Below are positions 55,134 to 64,000 of a stretch of 64,000 bases of DNA, in pieces (within the stretch, counting starts at the first letter, position 1; each line of letters opens with the position of its first letter). The DNA lies in contig OX377204.1 in NCBI GenBank assembly GCA_947396885.1, positions 24,559,706 to 24,623,705 on the forward strand. Direction: 5' to 3'. Under the pieces are notes generated by a model. The model was not told the origin of the DNA. It was given only the letters and a program-made list of their open reading frames with translations, and searched no databases. Both the position numbers and the translations under genes were made by a program. The stretch comes from Heligmosomoides polygyrus polygyrus (Eukaryota; Nematoda; Chromadorea; Rhabditida; Heligmosomidae).

Positions 55134-56047
55134 TTAGAGGGGGGGGGGAGTGGCCAAAAGTAATGAGGCTCTCCATGCCATGTCCATATATCTCGTGACT
55201 GCAGCCTGGTTTCGTGCTTCTCGTATTTGTATGTTTGTATGCTATCTACCGAAGGCCACCTGAGAAGTTACCACTTCCGCCCTTTCCAGAAGCATGCCAA
55301 AACCGCAGTCTGTCTCATGCCGAAACCCTAGCCTGACGAGTCGACTTGTGTTACGCGAATCTCTCCCGTTTCCCAACTCCGAGCAGCCTGGACTCAATCT
55401 TAACGCAGGATGAGAAGCACGTCTTCTGCCTTAAACCTGCCAAGTAGCGTCTGGGTGAGGCCTGTTGACCCGTTACCGACCTTCGTTCGGCGAAATGTTC
55501 ACGGCGAGAAACACCTTCAGAGCTTTAGGGTCTGCGTCCATTTACCGGTATACTGGAAGCTGTTCACCAAAAGCACGACGATAGACTCCAAGGCCATGGT
55601 AAACGAAATAGAAGAGATGGACCTGCGACTCGAACTTATTCAGTCGCAGCGCGTCAAGAAGGTCCTCCTCTTCGACAACGCCGCACCCCTTCGGAAAAAA
55701 ATGACCACGAATAAGCTTGCCCAGCTGGGCTACGTTCACATGCCTCACCCAACGTATACGCCGGACACCTACCCATGCGACTACCACCACTCCTTGGGCC
55801 TACGGGACTTCCTGGTCGGAAGGGACACAAGAACCCAAGCAGTCCTTGACAACCATATCGAGCAGTTGATCAACACCAGGCCCGAGCAGTTCTGGAAGGA
55901 TGGGATCAGGAAGTTGGCTGAGCGATGGCAGCAAGTCATTGACCTTAATGGCGAACACAATCCTAAACATCGTTGATTTGTAATTGAGTTATAAAGAGAT
56001 AAAGAATTTTTTTCAAATTGTTTCATAACTTTTGCTCCCCCCCCTAA
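55134..56047 (+). mobile_element. Mariner element with G-run TIRs (internally deleted)
   Basis: The left tip TTAGAGGGGGGGGGG-AGTGGCCAAAAGTAATGA and the right tip, inverted, TTAGGGGGGGGAGCAAAAGTTATGA define a 914-bp unit next to TA. It lies inside the gene 2 intron 54690-56537 and abuts a mariner fragment of the other strand. Confidence 0.75.
55360..55976 (+). pseudogene. Mariner transposase C-terminal half
   Basis: QDEKHVFCLKPAK (first catalytic Asp block) opens near 55408 in one frame. The long frame 55410-55976 then carries KKVLLFDNAAPLRKKMTTNK and LGYVHMPHPTYTPDTYPCDY, with 34 residues between the two Asp, followed by RPEQFWKDGIRKLAERWQQV. The DNA-binding N-terminal half is deleted. The D34D spacing assigns it to mariner proper. 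Confidence 0.85.
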
Positions 56048-56089
56048 TAAATTTGGTTAAAATCACATCAGTAAGTAAGACTCAAATGT

Positions 56090-56488
56090 CTTGCTACCGT
56101 GCTACATATGATGTAGGCCAAGGTCATCCACTAACGTACGTGTATGTATTCGTCTCCAGATTTGCTTCGATGGCTCTTCTCAAAACCTCATGGTCAAGCG
56201 ACGATCTGCGCTGCGACCCGGTTTTTCTTCGAGATCATAACCACCAGAAGCGAAATCTTCGAAGCAGAATCTAATCGTTCGTTCACAAGAACAGTCCGTC
56301 CCAAAAGCGCTGCCAACGTTACGGGATGCCTATGATGACTTGAGAGTCGCGTCTACATAAGTTTTTGAAAGAGCAGGAAAAAACCTATCGAAGAGTGTGA
56401 GGGCTTTTCCTGAGACGGAATGATTTGGGTGAAAAGAACATTTATTTATACATACCTCGAGACGAGGATTAATTTTGCGACAGCCTAA
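56090..56488 (-). mobile_element. Mariner fragment with intact TIR, related to 14453-14767
   Basis: The tip TTAGGCTGTCGCAAAATTAA ends at 56488 on the minus strand and matches the element at 14453 over about 180 bp. Further in, the minus strand reads RRSSLDHEVLRRAIEANLET, the linker between the two DNA-binding subdomains of mariner transposases. Stops interrupt it and the rest of the element is missing. Confidence 0.75.
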
Positions 56489-56537
56489 TATTTTATGTTT
56501 GAACTTATCAATATAGGCTCACATTGTAATGTTTCAG

Positions 56538-56642
56538 AAATTTGTGTCTCAAGAAAAGTCTGCTAGTGAAATACAAATCAAGTTTGACGATAACCTGAAC
56601 GAGGTAGTAAACATTGGAACATGTGTAGAGGTCGTACCTGAG
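56538..56642 (+). CDS. Gene 2, tail exon with VVNIG and VEVVPE
   Basis: A 35-codon exon in phase 0 on both sides lies between AATGTTTCAG and GTGAGT. It encodes KFVSQEKSASEIQIKFDDNL and ends VEVVPE. It is one codon shorter than its gene 1 relative (1492-1599) and about 75% identical by eye. The next exon should resemble 8286-8594 but was not found before the window ends. Confidence 0.65.
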
Positions 56643-57419
56643 GTGAGTGCAGTATAGTTGGGCTTTGAACAATTTGTATCAAACGATTGAATGAACCAAT
56701 TTAGTCGATGCCAAAGAATTCCGAGCGAACGAACAAACGAATTCATTCGCTCCTCTATTTTTTAAATGAGTGCTTGAGGATTATAAGTTTATTCGATACT
56801 CAAATAATGTTATTCGATTTTCTATTATAATAATAAGGCAAACTCCATCTCGATGTTTGAATTTGAACAAATATTCGAAAATCTAGAAACATCAAACATT
56901 CGACTCTTCGAATAAATATTCGAATAAATTATTCGAACTGCCTCTTAAATATGTTCGTTAGAGCGCAACTATAGAGAGCAGTAGTGTTTCACGCTAAACC
57001 GAATTCCACAGAGCGCCAGATTCCTACCTAATTTTCAGCATTAACTCTTGTTTTTACAACGACTCTCAGCGTTAATATGTTATCTGCGGTGGGGCTTGAC
57101 CAGTGCCTGTCATGAAACTTTACCGCAAATTTCAATGACAATGGTGCCAGCGGCCTGCCGGTCTTGGTGCGATGAGAGCGCACGGAAACTCAGCGACACT
57201 CTCTAGCAGCCATTTCGTTGGAACGTCAGTCATCGCTGCATCCTTCGTTCTGTTCGGTCAGTTACACTGCAGCATCGCCATTCTTCCTAATGCTTTGATC
57301 ACCAATTGTGTATTCCAACTCTGCTGAGCCCAGCCTCACCTTACCCTAGGGAGAACTCGCTTATACAAAAAATGGCACACCGGCTCATCTTTTCTATCCA
57401 GCATACCGCTGAGCCTAAA
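56643..57419. other. Intronic sequence with a weak TTCGAA-rich block
   Basis: 56690-56945 carries ATTCGAA motifs like loci 9205 and 20895 but more decayed. The rest is unassigned. Confidence 0.4.
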
Positions 57420-57735
57420 GGATAAAGGGTAAAGGACAGCGTTATTCAATCCCCTTTGGGATCGCCACGCATTCTACTTCTACGTGATGTCGTGGAGGCG
57501 AGTTGAATGCGTATTTGGCCACACAATGACTTGCGGTGGCCAGCCGATGAACAAGTCAGCGCTCTATCCTTCCCAGACAGGTCTGGTACCAATTCACTGA
57601 CCCTGGAGGGATGGAAGGCTTGGTTGGCCTAGGCGGGAAATCCGAACCAGGAACCTGGTATCAGGTGTAGGCGACAGCCGGCGCCTCCTCCGACTGCGCT
57701 CCACGCGCTCACCACTGAGCCAACTTGTAATGAAT
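57420..57735 (-). repeat. SINE-like repeat with tRNA-like head, copy 3
   Basis: On the minus strand the head reads TTGGCTCAGTGGTGAGCGCG (A-box-like), then GGTTCCTGGTTCGGATTTCC (B-box-like), followed by a conserved body with CATTGTGTGGCCAAATACGC and CCACGACATCACGTAGAAG-type sequence. Relatives are at 45785, 46795, 60285 and 61595. A tRNA-derived SINE is the best fit. Confidence 0.65.
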
Positions 57736-58079
57736 TCCTCAAACGAAAGCTTCATATCACTTATCCCTAAACTTTACATACGACTGCTCCAGAATTTTTG
57801 CAACGCATGTTATTCATCCGAAATGAAAGAGCACTGTGTCTGTCGTCGTTCGCAACGATACTCCTCCCACGAAATGGATTTTTAATAAATATTCGAAGGA
57901 AGAAAATATTCACACACAGACATGTCTACTCATATGCGTTCCTCTTCATCAGCGTTTGTCCCGCTTTGTCACTGAGTCCGCTCTTCTGGTGTCGTGACGC
58001 CACCTTTTGCGAAGCTTCGCTTGATCAGGGTGGACGCCAGTTTCTTTCATGTCCTTGTGTAATGCAATGGACCAGCGCT
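57736..58079. other. Unassigned sequence
   Basis: Nothing recognisable was seen. Confidence 0.3.
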
Positions 58080-58790
58080 ACTTCGAGCGTCTTCTAGGCC
58101 GCTTTTCAATTACCTCGAAGTTAAGGTCTATCTCGCGGACGCTGTCTTCTTTCCCACCAGAGCGTGGCCGTGCTATGGCAGCCGAGCTTCGCGCATCTTC
58201 GTCGTCGTCGTCCGCTATCGGCGCGACACCGAACTTCTGCCGAATGACATCGTTTCGGACGCGGTCCAGGCGGGTGACTCCAGCTGTGCAGCGCCTCATA
58301 CTCGTCTCCATGAGGCTGATGCGCGTTTTAACAGGCCAACACTCAGCGACGTACATTGCTACTGGTCGCACGACTGTTCTGTAGATCTTTGACTACAGTT
58401 GCTCCGGTATCTTCCTATCGCAGAGCACGCCAGTCAGCGGGCGCTACTTGGGCCAAGCTGCATTCAAGCGTGAGTTCCTGTCAACCATCAGAAGCTATTG
58501 CTGATTCTAGGTATTTGAACACCGAAGTGCGTGTAAGCTCAGTACCGTTAATCTTAGTGGAGCTCGACTCGGTTACGTCAGTCGTTAAGCACTCGGTCTT
58601 CTTGACGTTCAATCTGAGTCCGAACATCGCCAGGCGATCGCACTAAACTTGCACCTGCCGCTCGAGATCACCTTTATCACCGCACGCGAGCATCACGTCA
58701 TCGGCATAAAGCAGCATCCACAGGCTGCTGAAGGTCTACCGTAATGGATCCATGAGGACAACAAAGAAGAGCGGAGATAGCGCATGCAAC
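58080..58790 (-). pseudogene. RTE-like reverse transcriptase C-terminal fragment
   Basis: The minus strand reads WMLLYADDVMLACGDKGDLE (RT motif C, both Asp kept), LRLNVKKTECLT, then after frame changes MRPVAMYVAECWPVKTRISL, RRCTAGVTRLDRVRNDVIRQ and FGVAPI. This is the second half of an RTE/BovB-like ORF. It belongs to a different family from the RTE at 28416-31775, as its motif C is YADD rather than FADD. Confidence 0.8.
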
Positions 58791-58851
58791 AGAGATGGGA
58801 AACTCCACTGGGGTTCCAGCTGTAGCTTGCACTCTTCTCTTTGAGCAAGAG

Positions 58852-59925
58852 TACAATACCGGCCTTAACTTTTGTTCTTTGGGCGGAAAAAGGAAAAGGA
58901 AAAAGCGGAAAACATAGCCTTTTCCGCCGCTTTTCTGTAGCGCTCTTCAAACTGAGCACAATGTAAATTGAAACACATATTTGTGGTCAGCACCGAGCCC
59001 TCTTCCCGATGAGCTGCAAAGCGCATAGCGAGCGCCTGAAAAATACTTCAGTGACCTAATTCCTGGCCGCGTCAGCTGACCCCTACCTTCGCGGGAGATA
59101 ATTACACCCACAGCTCCTAAGCGGCCAATGAAGGAAGAGATTCATGTTTGATTGATTCCTGTAAACGCCTATTTTCTACCTTACATAAAGTAACCCATAG
59201 CTATCTGGATTTCCAGGTTTTCTGCGGTCACAATGATGTAATTTTTTAAAGATCCGATAATTTAATTAGTAGTAGTTTCACAAAATGTGTTCACTTTGGA
59301 GGACCTTCGGAACCTTTGGAATATCAAGTTCATGTGCTCTTATATTTATTTATCCCGTTAAACGTAATGGTTGAAATCAGGCCGTGAAGTTGGAACCTTT
59401 AGGGTTGAAATCTGTAATAATTGTGCGCTGGTAAAGTTGCCTACATGACATTTCTTCGCAGTTAGCCGTACACTTTCGTATGGTTAAAGTGGACACAAAA
59501 TCGTCTCTTTGAAAAAAGAAACATAGATATTTGGAGGACTATGAAACACCTCATAGCCCTCCGTAGGTGACGTTTCGACTAGGCTAGAAGACATTTTGGC
59601 CACGCGGTTGAGAAGCAAACTTGCCTCAAATGCAAACTGAGTGTCATTTGAAAAATTGTTCTGAAACGGAAGAATAGTCTACCAGAGTATTCCCCAATTA
59701 ATTCTGACTTGAAGGTTGGTTCGATTTCAGATTTTTGTTCGTTTGTATCGGTTTATTACAAGTCAAATGAACAATGGCCCTGTTCGGGACCCAGATCAGT
59801 TCCGGAGCCAGTCCACTCTCCTGCCTCTGTGACCCCTCGTGCCATCTGAGGACACCGGACACTGAAAATCGCCTAACTGGTTTTTTCACACTTCCAGTGC
59901 CGCGGCGATATATTGATCCCTCAAA
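58852..59925 (+). repeat. Left long inverted arm
   Basis: The arm runs from the tip at 58852 to about CTCAAACGGGG at 59925. Similarity to the right arm is highest in the outer 600 bp and then falls, with small indels. Confidence 0.75.
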
Positions 59926-60284
59926 CGGGGTGGAGTAGAATACACGGCGTGCACCAAATAAGGTTTGGATAACTACGAATTCTCCCTTTTATTTAATATA
60001 TAGGGGAATTTCTGTATTTTTCCTTTCGTATTTACGCTTAACAATGGTTGGATTCGTGGCGCATCCCAGAAAGCCTGTTCGAACTTGCTTCACTTTCACA
60101 ACGTTTTCAAAACTCACGCCTTCCTTTTGCAAACATTCTTTTATTATGCCTCACCTACAGTACCTTCCATGCCTTTATTTGTGTTTGACCGCTGACTTCC
60201 GACAAATTTTTACTCCATTTGTACTTATTTTTACTTTATTTTTATTTTTTCCTGGAGAATTTATTTTTTATATGGCTTATGCTT

Positions 60285-60465
60285 TGACTTGTGGTGGCCA
60301 TGAGTGTTTTAGTCCTTACCAGACAAGTCTGACAGCAACTCATAGTCTCCGAAGAGATGGAAGGCTTGGTTGGACTTGGCGAGAAATCCGAATCAGGAAC
60401 TCTGATTCAGGGTGTACGCCAAAGCCGGCGCCGTATCCGGCTACGCTACCACGAATTGCTAGATT
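60285..60465 (-). repeat. SINE-like repeat, copy 4
   Basis: This shares AAGGCTTGGTTGG, GAAATCCGAA, CAGGAAC and GCCGGCGCC with 57600-57700. The A-box side lies at about 60450. Confidence 0.6.
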
Positions 60466-61594
60466 TTTAACACTAATTATTAAACTAGTGAGCTGGAATA
60501 ATGGTAGGTGCGTTCATATAGGCTGGCTATTTTCTGTTATGGTTGGATGCGCTTTGCAGAGCGATAGTGTAGGCTAAAAATTTGAGGCCCTTCAAGCCAT
60601 AGCACTTCTCTTCCAAATATAGGATGATACATAGGTCCTCTTTAATCTATGTTAGTCTTTACCTGAATTAGTCTTCGCTTAAGGTTTCACGAGCAAACTT
60701 AGTTGGTCATACATATTGTTCAGAAATGCTGCAATAAAAAAAATCACCAGCAAAGTTATGATTGGAATTGTGTAGATAAGAAAATGTGAAGTTTGTACGC
60801 TGTTATAGAAGGGAAGAGTTTTCCATGCGTTTTTCTTACTTAGCTAGGTAGCCTCAACTTATAGAATGACATATTAATGTTATTAAGGCCTGCTTCAATA
60901 TATTATTTTTTGCTGAGTATGAGCATCAATTCGTGAAAGATTTTGCTACCCTCTTAAAGATTCCGCAAAAGTAAAAAGTAGTTTCTTATCACGTTTTGGA
61001 TGCGGCTTTGAACAAATGACGGGTAATTTTATTTCATTCCTCTATTTATCTTCCGTTCCTGTTAGACCCGTTTATTTTTGTCAATATAACAGCTTTCGAT
61101 AAGTTTTCGTATATCCTTGTCAAGCGTTACTAGTATGTCTGCTGTGTCGATTACTAGCCCAGTGGTTGTTGACCCTGACCTTCAACAACACGTTCTCTCC
61201 TAAAAAATTTCCTCACATCCCTGAAATAGAGATATAATCCCTCTGGTTGATAAAGAAAGAGGTTACCTCAATATTATAATTCCGTGAATCTGAACAGCGC
61301 CAGCGAATACGTACGCTATCAAGCAGGGTATCTCTACAGCAAGCGTCACCTACTGAGGTTATTATGTAATAGTAGGATTATATCGTGCTGCACACCCTAA
61401 ATTACAACCACTGGCAAAGTTTTTTTTTTGGAAGTCCGAGTCAACGACCACTATGCTGGTAATCGACAGAGCGGAAGTAAGAATTTGGGCTAAAGGCTTC
61501 CAACGGTATAATGACATGCAGAAGTAGAATGTGTGGCTCGTTGCTGACCGTACCCCTTAGCTATTTCATTTCTTTCCTGTACTTATCTTCCGTA

Positions 61595-61865
61595 GGCGCG
61601 TGTAGCGCAGTCGGAGTAGGTGCTGCACCCGGTACCAGGTTCTTGGCTCGAATTTCCCGCCGAGGCCAACCAAACCTTCATCCCTCCGGGGTCGGTGAAT
61701 TTATTGTCAAATGCATGTTCGGGAAGGATAAAACACTGAGTTGCTCATATCTTGGCCACTGAAAGTCACCGTATGCTCAAATACGCATCCAGATCGCCTC
61801 CACGACATCCAATAGAAATAGAATGCGTGGAGCATCCCGGAAGGGATTGAGTATTGCCGTCCTTT
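61595..61865 (+). repeat. SINE-like repeat, copy 5 (plus strand)
   Basis: It reads GCGTGTAGCGCAGTCGGAG at the head, TTGGCTCGAATTTCCCGCC (B-box-like), then GGCCAACCAAACC, and ends TAGAATGCGTGGAGCATCCC and GCCGTCCTTTAT. This is the longest plus-strand copy. Confidence 0.65.
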
Positions 61866-62182
61866 ATATCTTATTCTTGTTTATCTTCCGTAACTAGGGG
61901 GGGGGTGGGTAATCCCTTGGGCTCAGACCCCAAATTCTAGCTGTTAGATGGGAGAGAAGAAAATAGCATAGCTCCTACCACCGCGCTAGGCTGATGATCT
62001 TGTTATTCCTGACGTTCTTCACGTTCGCCGTGAGGAATTTGCTTGTGAGGATATTCTGAGAGAACTGTAGCTATTATCTAATAAGGGAATACCGTTCACA
62101 TTGAGTAGTAAGACTCATATGAAGACACAGGGTAATGGGATATCCATGGCGTGCAAATTGTCAAAATTGCGCCATGCCGTCT

Positions 62183-62745
62183 TTTAAAATCTTGCATTTC
62201 AAACTCGATTGATTGTGCACGGGCTGAATGATTGTTACAATCTCGTTACCGCTTCACCAGATTAAACTGTGCCGAACTTCTTTTAACGTTTAGAACTTAG
62301 AAATCGTGTGAAAGACACATGATATACGAGTTTGTTGAATGCATAATTGTAATGTGAGCAGGAGCCCCATTTTCCACGATGGATTCTGTGGATTGATGAC
62401 GCAGCATTCAAGCTGAGTGCAGAGGTTAATCGGCAGAATTGCAGCTATTGTGCGACGGAGAACGTTAAAAGAAGCGGACCATAGGTTAATGTTGGCAAGC
62501 AGTAACATGATTGAAGGACACCAACCAATGCACAATAAATCGAGTCTGAAATGCAAGGTTTAAGGCGCAGACATTGTGCAATCTTGACTATTTGCACACT
62601 ACAGAATTCTCGTTACACTGTGCCTTCACATGAGTCTCAAACATCTTCAAAAGCTTCACTATCAACAATGTTATATCACTTCAGATAGTAACGGCATTTT
62701 TTATTATAGGTTACCTTGCATTTTTCGCAAGTCGTTTTGTGAAAA
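62183..62745. repeat. Relative of the inverted-repeat family at 18277-20447
   Basis: 62183-62221 and 62529-62568 are inverted copies of each other (GCATTTCAAACTCGATTGATT against AATCGAGTCTGAAATGC). 62529-62745 is collinear with 20105-20300. It lies in the centre of the long-armed element. Confidence 0.6.
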
Positions 62746-62864
62746 AATTGGATTGAAATGGAAATAAAACGAAGAAGATTGCTCAAAGCATTGGTAAAAT
62801 TGTGCAATAAAAGAAGTAAAAGGGAGAAGAATGTCAAGATATTTTCAAAACTCGACCCTGGACC

Positions 62865-63958
62865 ACACCACCTCTACGGTGTTGGGTAATATCAATAATA
62901 CACCGGAACACCAGAAGTGTGAAGACTCTGGTTAGGCGATTTACGGCGTCCTTAGATGGCGCGAGGGGTCACGAGGGCAGGCAAAGGGACTGACTTGGCA
63001 CCTAATTTGCGTCCCAACCAGGGCTGTTAGGCATTTGACTCGTGATAAGCCGGTGCAAATGAACGCAAAATTGAAACTGAACCATCGTCCGAGTCAGATT
63101 TCACTGAATGCACTCGCGGGTAATTTATCCATTTCTGATCAAGTTTTCATTTTCACGCAACTCACATTTGGAGTGAGTTTGCTTCATAACCGAGTGACTA
63201 AAATGCCTTCTAACTTACTCGAAATCTTACCTGTTGAAGAATATAAGGAGTTTTCATAGGCCTCCAAATCGCCATGGTTCTTCATTCAAAGAAATGCTTC
63301 TGTAGTCGCATTCACCATGGGATAAGCGCGCGGGCAACCACAAAGAAGTGTCACATGGTCAACTTTGCCAGCGCATAATTACTACAGATTTCAACCCCAA
63401 AGGTTCTAACTCCACGGCTTGATTTCAACCATTACGTTTAACGGGACAAATAAATATAAGTGCACACGAACTTGGTATTCCAAAGTTAGAGCACTCCAAA
63501 GTAGAGACATTTTCTAAAATTAATGACAATTAAACAACCAGATAATTTAAAAAATTACATAATTGTGATCGCGATGAACTAGATAATCCAAAGTAGATCA
63601 TTGTGATCGTAAAATACTAGGGAATCCAGAGAACTATGTGTGACTATGTATATAATGCAGAAACTAGGCTTTAAAGGGCCGAATCTCTTCCTTCATTAGC
63701 CACTTGGGAGCTGTGGGTGTAATTATCTCTCGCGAGGAAAGGGGTCAGCCGCACCAGGCAGAACTTAGGTCACGAAACTAAATTTCAAGCGCTCACTCGG
63801 CGTCTTGCAGCCCATCGGGAAGATAGCTCGGTGCTGATAACGAATATGTGTTTCAATTTACAATGCGCTCAATTTAAAGACCGCTATAGAAAGCGGCGGA
63901 AAAAGCGGTTTTTTTTCGCTTTTTCCGCCTAAAGGCCAAAGTTAAGGCCGTTATTGTA
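62865..63958 (-). repeat. Right long inverted arm
   Basis: This is the inverted partner of 58852-59925. The outermost part contains a 13-bp perfect hairpin, GGCGGAAAAAGCG with CGCTTTTTCCGCC around a T-rich loop (about 63893-63930). Confidence 0.75.
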
Positions 63959-64000
63959 GAGCATCTGCACCCACTCTTTATGTTAATCAGGTACGTTGTG

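Larger units (their letters stand above)
58852..63958. mobile_element. 5.1-kb element with long terminal inverted repeats of about 1.1 kb
   Basis: Outer tips TACAATACCGGCCTTAACTT (left) and GTTAAGGCCGTTATTGTA (right) begin an inverted match that continues inward on both sides to about 59925 and 62865. Paired blocks include CCCATCGGGAAGA/TCTTCCCGATG, GTAATTATCTC/GAGATAATTAC with CCCACAGCTC, TTTAACGGGA/TCCCGTTAAA, and GTGACCCCTCG in both arms read inward. The 2.9-kb centre contains SINE-like copies and other repeats but no transposase or polymerase. A large non-autonomous DNA transposon is the best guess. Confidence 0.75.

Noticed and set aside
59970..60577. Open frame of 177 codons at 60044-60577 as a membrane protein gene
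   Set aside because: It runs through a SINE-like copy (60285-60465), and its hydrophobic part comes from T-rich DNA. No splice sites or motifs support it.

Overview
The window looks like nuclear DNA of a nematode, most likely a strongylid (hookworm-like) species. The evidence is AT-rich DNA, introns with short TTTCAG-type acceptors, a degraded RTE retrotransposon, a mariner whose TIRs and transposase remind me of the hookworm 'bandit' element, and a very high load of decayed transposable elements. No operon, bacterial gene or rRNA was seen. Family names come from visible motifs only; no database search was run.

Host genes are sparse. A multi-exon plus-strand gene can be chained by splice phase from 50412 to 56642 (gene 2). 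It encodes a Ser/Thr-rich stalk, one membrane helix followed by a basic stop-transfer patch, and a cytoplasmic tail. A related gene (gene 1) has its tail exons at 1191-1411, 1492-1599 and 8286-8594, with the same tail motif and the same intron phases. They appear to be diverged tandem paralogues, and I recognise no known family. Gene 1's last exon ends at an in-frame TAG, followed by 67 more open codons and a polyA signal. Two other possible terminal exons lie on the minus strand (32030-32302 and 45501-45746).

The rest is mostly repeats. 1-824: end of a Helitron-like repeat. 1637-8234: gene 1 intron with a 330-bp repeat family, a 1.04-kb palindromic mariner MITE and a CR1-like LINE. 9409-13520: a Penelope-like element (RT plus GIY-YIG) bounded by a 12-bp duplication and carrying three hammerhead-ribozyme motifs. 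14453-15645: mariner remnant and fold-back. 17070-18125: LINE 3' half. 18277-21385: a mariner nested in an inverted-repeat family, then a 938-bp fold-back. 24249-24405: near-perfect palindrome. 27040-31775: RTE fragments and a near full-length RTE. 35530-37560: a repeat split by a Helitron-like insertion. 37570-42160: minisatellite, GC-rich MITE and an intact copy of the split repeat. 42741-43899: mariner. 45785-46940 and 57420-61865: tRNA-derived SINE-like repeats. 53419-56488: a Tc1-like element and three mariners inside gene 2. 58080-58790: RTE fragment. 58852-63958: a 5.1-kb element with inverted arms of about 1.1 kb.

The most interesting items are the ribozyme-bearing Penelope element with defined borders, the large inverted-repeat element at the right end, the gene 1/gene 2 pair with its transposon-shaped exon border and TAG-interrupted last exon, and the number of independent long palindromes.
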